NCBI GenBank assembly: GCA_030825825.1
Contig: JAPJPE010000049.1
Span: forward strand, 1 to 9,046
Reading direction: 5' to 3'
Length of the DNA stretch: 9,046 nucleotides
Source of the DNA: Streptococcus sp.
GTDB taxonomy: Bacteria > Bacillota > Bacilli > Lactobacillales > Streptococcaceae
Below the pieces are notes generated by a model, which worked only from the letters and a program-made list of their open reading frames with translations, ran no database searches and was not told where the DNA came from. Each line of letters begins with the position of its first letter. The stretch's first letter is position 1. Of this stretch, positions 6,674 through 9,046 are shown one piece after another. The position numbers were made by a program, and so were the translations under genes.

Positions 6674-6760
6674 GTGAAGAGACAGCTCTTCACGTGATGC
6701 AAATCACACAATTGTAGTTAAAACCGGATAGGTGGTAGGAGTGATGTTACCAAGCTATCC
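6674..6760 (+). promoter_or_regulatory. Structured RNA leader upstream of rpoB
   Basis: Three hairpins can be drawn by eye. Hairpin A: GTGAAGAG (6674-6681) with CTCTTCAC (6686-6693) and the loop ACAG. Hairpin B starts at the very next base: GTGAT (6694-6698) with ATCAC (6703-6707), closed by GCAA, a GNRA tetraloop. Hairpin C: GGATAG (6726-6731) with CTATCC (6755-6760), a small internal loop, then TGGTA (6733-6737) with TACCA (6748-6752). A and B abut and could stack end to end. A conserved RNA called Lacto-rpoB has been described upstream of rpoB in lactic acid bacteria. The position fits, but I do not remember its consensus well enough to assign this sequence to it. Confidence 0.65.
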
Positions 6761-6770
6761 TAGTATGGAA

Positions 6771-6777
6771 AAAGGAG
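6771..6777 (+). promoter_or_regulatory. rpoB ribosome binding site
   Basis: AAAGGAG lies nine bases before the TTG at 6787 and decides that start. It is downstream of hairpin C and not inside it. AAGGAGCT (6772-6779) is largely complementary to AGCTCTT at 6684-6690 in hairpin A, so an alternative fold could cover it. Confidence 0.85.
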
Positions 6778-6786
6778 CTAAAAACT

Positions 6787-9046
6787 TTGGCAGGACATGA
6801 CGTTCAATACGGGAAACATCGGACCCGTCGTAGTTTTTCAAGAATCAAAGAGGTTCTTGATTTACCAAACTTGATTGAAATCCAGACAGACTCATTCAAA
6901 GATTTCTTGGATCATGGCTTGAAGGAAGTATTTGAAGATGTGCTTCCAATCTCAAACTTCACGGATACAATGGAATTGGAATTTGTGGGTTATGAAATCC
7001 GCGAACCCAAGTATTCGCTTGAAGAAGCGCGCATTCACGATGCCAGCTACTCAGCACCAATCTTTGTGACCTTCCGTTTGGTCAACAAAGAAACAGGTGA
7101 AATCAAGACCCAAGAAGTTTTCTTTGGTGATTTCCCAATCATGACTGAAATGGGAACTTTCATCATCAATGGTGGAGAACGGATTATCGTATCTCAGTTG
7201 GTCCGCTCACCAGGTGTCTACTTCAATGATAAGGTGGACAAGAATGGTAAGATTGGTTATGGATCAACAGTTATCCCTAACCGTGGAGCTTGGTTAGAGC
7301 TTGAAACTGACTCAAAAGACATCGCCTACACTCGCATCGACCGCACACGTAAAATTCCATTTACAACGCTTGTGCGTGCTCTTGGATTCTCAGGAGATGA
7401 TGAAATCATCGATATCTTTGGGGATAGCGAATTGGTTCGCAACACCATCGAAAAAGATATCCACAAAAATCCAATGGATTCACGGACAGATGAAGCCCTC
7501 AAAGAAATCTACGAGCGTCTTCGTCCAGGTGAACCAAAAACAGCGGAAAGCTCACGTAGCTTGTTGGTAGCCCGTTTCTTTGATCCACGTCGTTATGACT
7601 TGGCACCAGTTGGTCGCTACAAGATCAACAAGAAACTCAATATCAAGAATCGTTTGTTGAACCAAACAATCGCAGAACCATTGGTAGATGCTGAAACAGG
7701 GGAAATCCTTGTAGAAGCTGGTACTGTCATGACGCGCGATGTGATCGACAGCATCTCAGAACAATTGGATAACGGTTTGAACAAAATTACCTACATTCCA
7801 AATGATGCTGCTGTTTTGACAGAACCGGTTGAATTGCAAAAGTTCAAAGTTGTCGCTCCAACAGATCCAGACCGCGTTGTCACTATCATCGGAAATGCCA
7901 ACCCATCTGACAAAGTACGCATCGTAACTCCAGCAGATATCTTGGCAGAAATGAGCTATTTCTTGAACCTTGCAGAAGGTCTTGGCCGTGTAGATGATAT
8001 CGACCACCTTGGAAACCGTCGGATTCGTGCCGTTGGTGAATTGCTTGCCAACCAAGTGCGTCTTGGACTTTCACGGATGGAACGAAACGTTCGCGAACGG
8101 ATGTCTGTACAAGATAACGATGTCTTGACACCACAACAAATCATCAACATCCGCCCAGTAACTGCAGCAATTAAAGAATTCTTTGGATCTTCACAGTTGT
8201 CACAGTTCATGGACCAACACAACCCACTTTCTGAGTTGTCTCACAAACGTCGTTTGTCTGCCTTAGGGCCTGGTGGTTTGACACGTGACCGTGCCGGATA
8301 TGAAGTGCGTGACGTGCACTATACCCACTATGGTCGGATGTGTCCAATCGAAACACCTGAAGGACCAAACATCGGTTTGATCAACAACTTGTCTTCATAC
8401 GGACACTTGAACAAGTATGGTTTTATCCAAACGCCATACCGGAAAGTGGACCGTGAAAAAGGTGTAGTGACCAACGAAATCGTTTGGTTGACAGCCGATG
8501 AAGAAGATGAGTACATCGTCGCTCAGGCTAACTCTAAGTTGAACGAAAAAGGTGGCTTTGCTGAGCCAATCGTTATGGGACGTCACCGTGGTAACAACCA
8601 AGAGTTCCCATCTGATCAAGTCGACTACATGGATGTATCTCCAAAACAAGTAGTTGCCGTTGCGACAGCATGTATTCCGTTCTTGGAAAACGATGACTCC
8701 AACCGTGCCCTCATGGGTGCCAACATGCAACGTCAGGCTGTTCCATTGATTGATCCAAAAGCCCCTTATGTGGGTACTGGTATGGAATACCAAGCAGCCC
8801 ATGACTCAGGAGCTGCAGTTATTGCACAACATGGTGGTAAGGTTACCTACGCGGATGCAGACAAGGTAGAAGTTCGTCGGGAAGATGGATCTCTTGATGT
8901 ATATCACATCCAAAAATTCCGTCGTTCAAACTCAGGTACAGCCTACAACCAACGTACTCTGGTTAAAGTTGGTGAAACCGTTGAAAAAGGTGACTTTATC
9001 GCTGACGGTCCATCGATGGAAAAAGGGGAAATGGCCCTTGGTCAAA
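6787..9046 (+). CDS. rpoB: RNA polymerase beta subunit, 3'-partial
   Basis: The beta subunit of the core RNA polymerase, which forms one side of the active-site cleft together with beta-prime. The frame opens at TTG 6787 (MAGHDVQYGKHRTRRSFSRI) and stays open for 753 full codons to the window edge. Streptococcal RpoB is near 1,190 residues, so about the last third is missing, and rpoC is expected beyond it. Landmarks: INGGERIIVSQLVRSPGVYF at 127-146; the rifampicin pocket SSQLSQFMDQHNPLSEL at 468-484 followed by SHKRRLSALGPGGL at 485-498; and CPIETPEGPNIGLI at 519-532. Residues equivalent to E. coli Asp516, His526 and Ser531 are Asp476, His486 and Ser491, all wild type, so rifampicin sensitivity is expected at these sites. 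TTG is the only start giving the conserved N-terminus with a proper ribosome site. Confidence 0.98.
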   Translation, partial: MAGHDVQYGKHRTRRSFSRIKEVLDLPNLIEIQTDSFKDFLDHGLKEVFEDVLPISNFTDTMELEFVGYEIREPKYSLEEARIHDASYSAPIFVTFRLVNKETGEIKTQEVFFGDFPIMTEMGTFIINGGERIIVSQLVRSPGVYFNDKVDKNGKIGYGSTVIPNRGAWLELETDSKDIAYTRIDRTRKIPFTTLVRALGFSGDDEIIDIFGDSELVRNTIEKDIHKNPMDSRTDEALKEIYERLRPGEPKTAESSRSLLVARFFDPRRYDLAPVGRYKINKKLNIKNRLLNQTIAEPLVDAETGEILVEAGTVMTRDVIDSISEQLDNGLNKITYIPNDAAVLTEPVELQKFKVVAPTDPDRVVTIIGNANPSDKVRIVTPADILAEMSYFLNLAEGLGRVDDIDHLGNRRIRAVGELLANQVRLGLSRMERNVRERMSVQDNDVLTPQQIINIRPVTAAIKEFFGSSQLSQFMDQHNPLSELSHKRRLSALGPGGLTRDRAGYEVRDVHYTHYGRMCPIETPEGPNIGLINNLSSYGHLNKYGFIQTPYRKVDREKGVVTNEIVWLTADEEDEYIVAQANSKLNEKGGFAEPIVMGRHRGNNQEFPSDQVDYMDVSPKQVVAVATACIPFLENDDSNRALMGANMQRQAVPLIDPKAPYVGTGMEYQAAHDSGAAVIAQHGGKVTYADADKVEVRREDGSLDVYHIQKFRRSNSGTAYNQRTLVKVGETVEKGDFIADGPSMEKGEMALGQ

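Noticed and set aside
6744..6800. An 18-codon reading frame (MLPSYPSMEKGAKNFGRT) overlapping the rpoB start, a possible leader peptide
   Set aside because: The AGGAG at 6737-6741 is only two bases from the ATG, too close to work well, and both lie in hairpin C. It contains no run of regulatory codons. Without conservation there is no case for it.
8185..8280. Possible rifampicin-resistance substitutions in RpoB
   Set aside because: The whole pocket (468-498) and the 519-532 cluster read as wild type at the commonly altered positions.
7301..8802. Frames on both strands within rpoB (7301-7570 plus; 7756-8802 minus)
   Set aside because: rpoB is continuous in its own frame to the window edge; these have no independent support.

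Overview
The window is a stretch of low-GC Firmicute chromosome that reads as a streptococcus. The evidence is the near-complete agreement of the TyrS and RpoB reading frames with remembered streptococcal sequences, the divergent tyrS / pbp1b pair placed directly before rpoB, and AT-rich promoters with TATAAT boxes and AGGAG ribosome sites. An oral mitis/sanguinis-type species fits best, but I cannot name a species from the sequence alone.

Layout: (1) Positions 1-2477, plus strand, are a tightly packed four-gene cassette. It holds an ABC ATPase cut off at its 5' end by the window edge, an ABC-2 type permease, a stand-alone LytTR DNA-binding protein, and a four-helix DUF3021-type membrane protein. 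The first two genes overlap by one base, and the last ribosome site overlaps the preceding stop codon. A near-consensus promoter lies inside the permease gene and could express the LytTR/membrane-protein pair separately from the transporter. (2) A 14-bp hairpin at 2499-2533 serves as a shared terminator for the cassette and for the convergent tyrS gene. (3) tyrS, minus strand, 2540-3796, is a complete tyrosyl-tRNA synthetase with its own promoter and a leader too short for a T-box. (4) pbp1b, plus strand, 3979-6435, is a bifunctional class A penicillin-binding protein with an extended -10 promoter and a GTG start. (5) A 351-bp gene-free region, 6436-6786, holds a strong promoter, a terminator-like hairpin downstream of it, an AT-rich spacer and a three-hairpin RNA leader in front of rpoB. 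(6) rpoB starts at a TTG codon at 6787 and runs off the window after 753 codons.

How the parts work together: the cassette looks like an exporter with a dedicated regulator/membrane-sensor pair, resembling the LytTR regulatory systems described in streptococci. The rest is housekeeping: tRNA-Tyr charging, peptidoglycan synthesis and RNA polymerase. The parts least explained by known genes are the rpoB leader, where a promoter is followed by an intrinsic terminator and then by structured RNA, and the LytTR/DUF3021/ABC cassette with its internal promoter. No insertion sequences, CRISPR arrays, tRNAs or rRNAs were seen.
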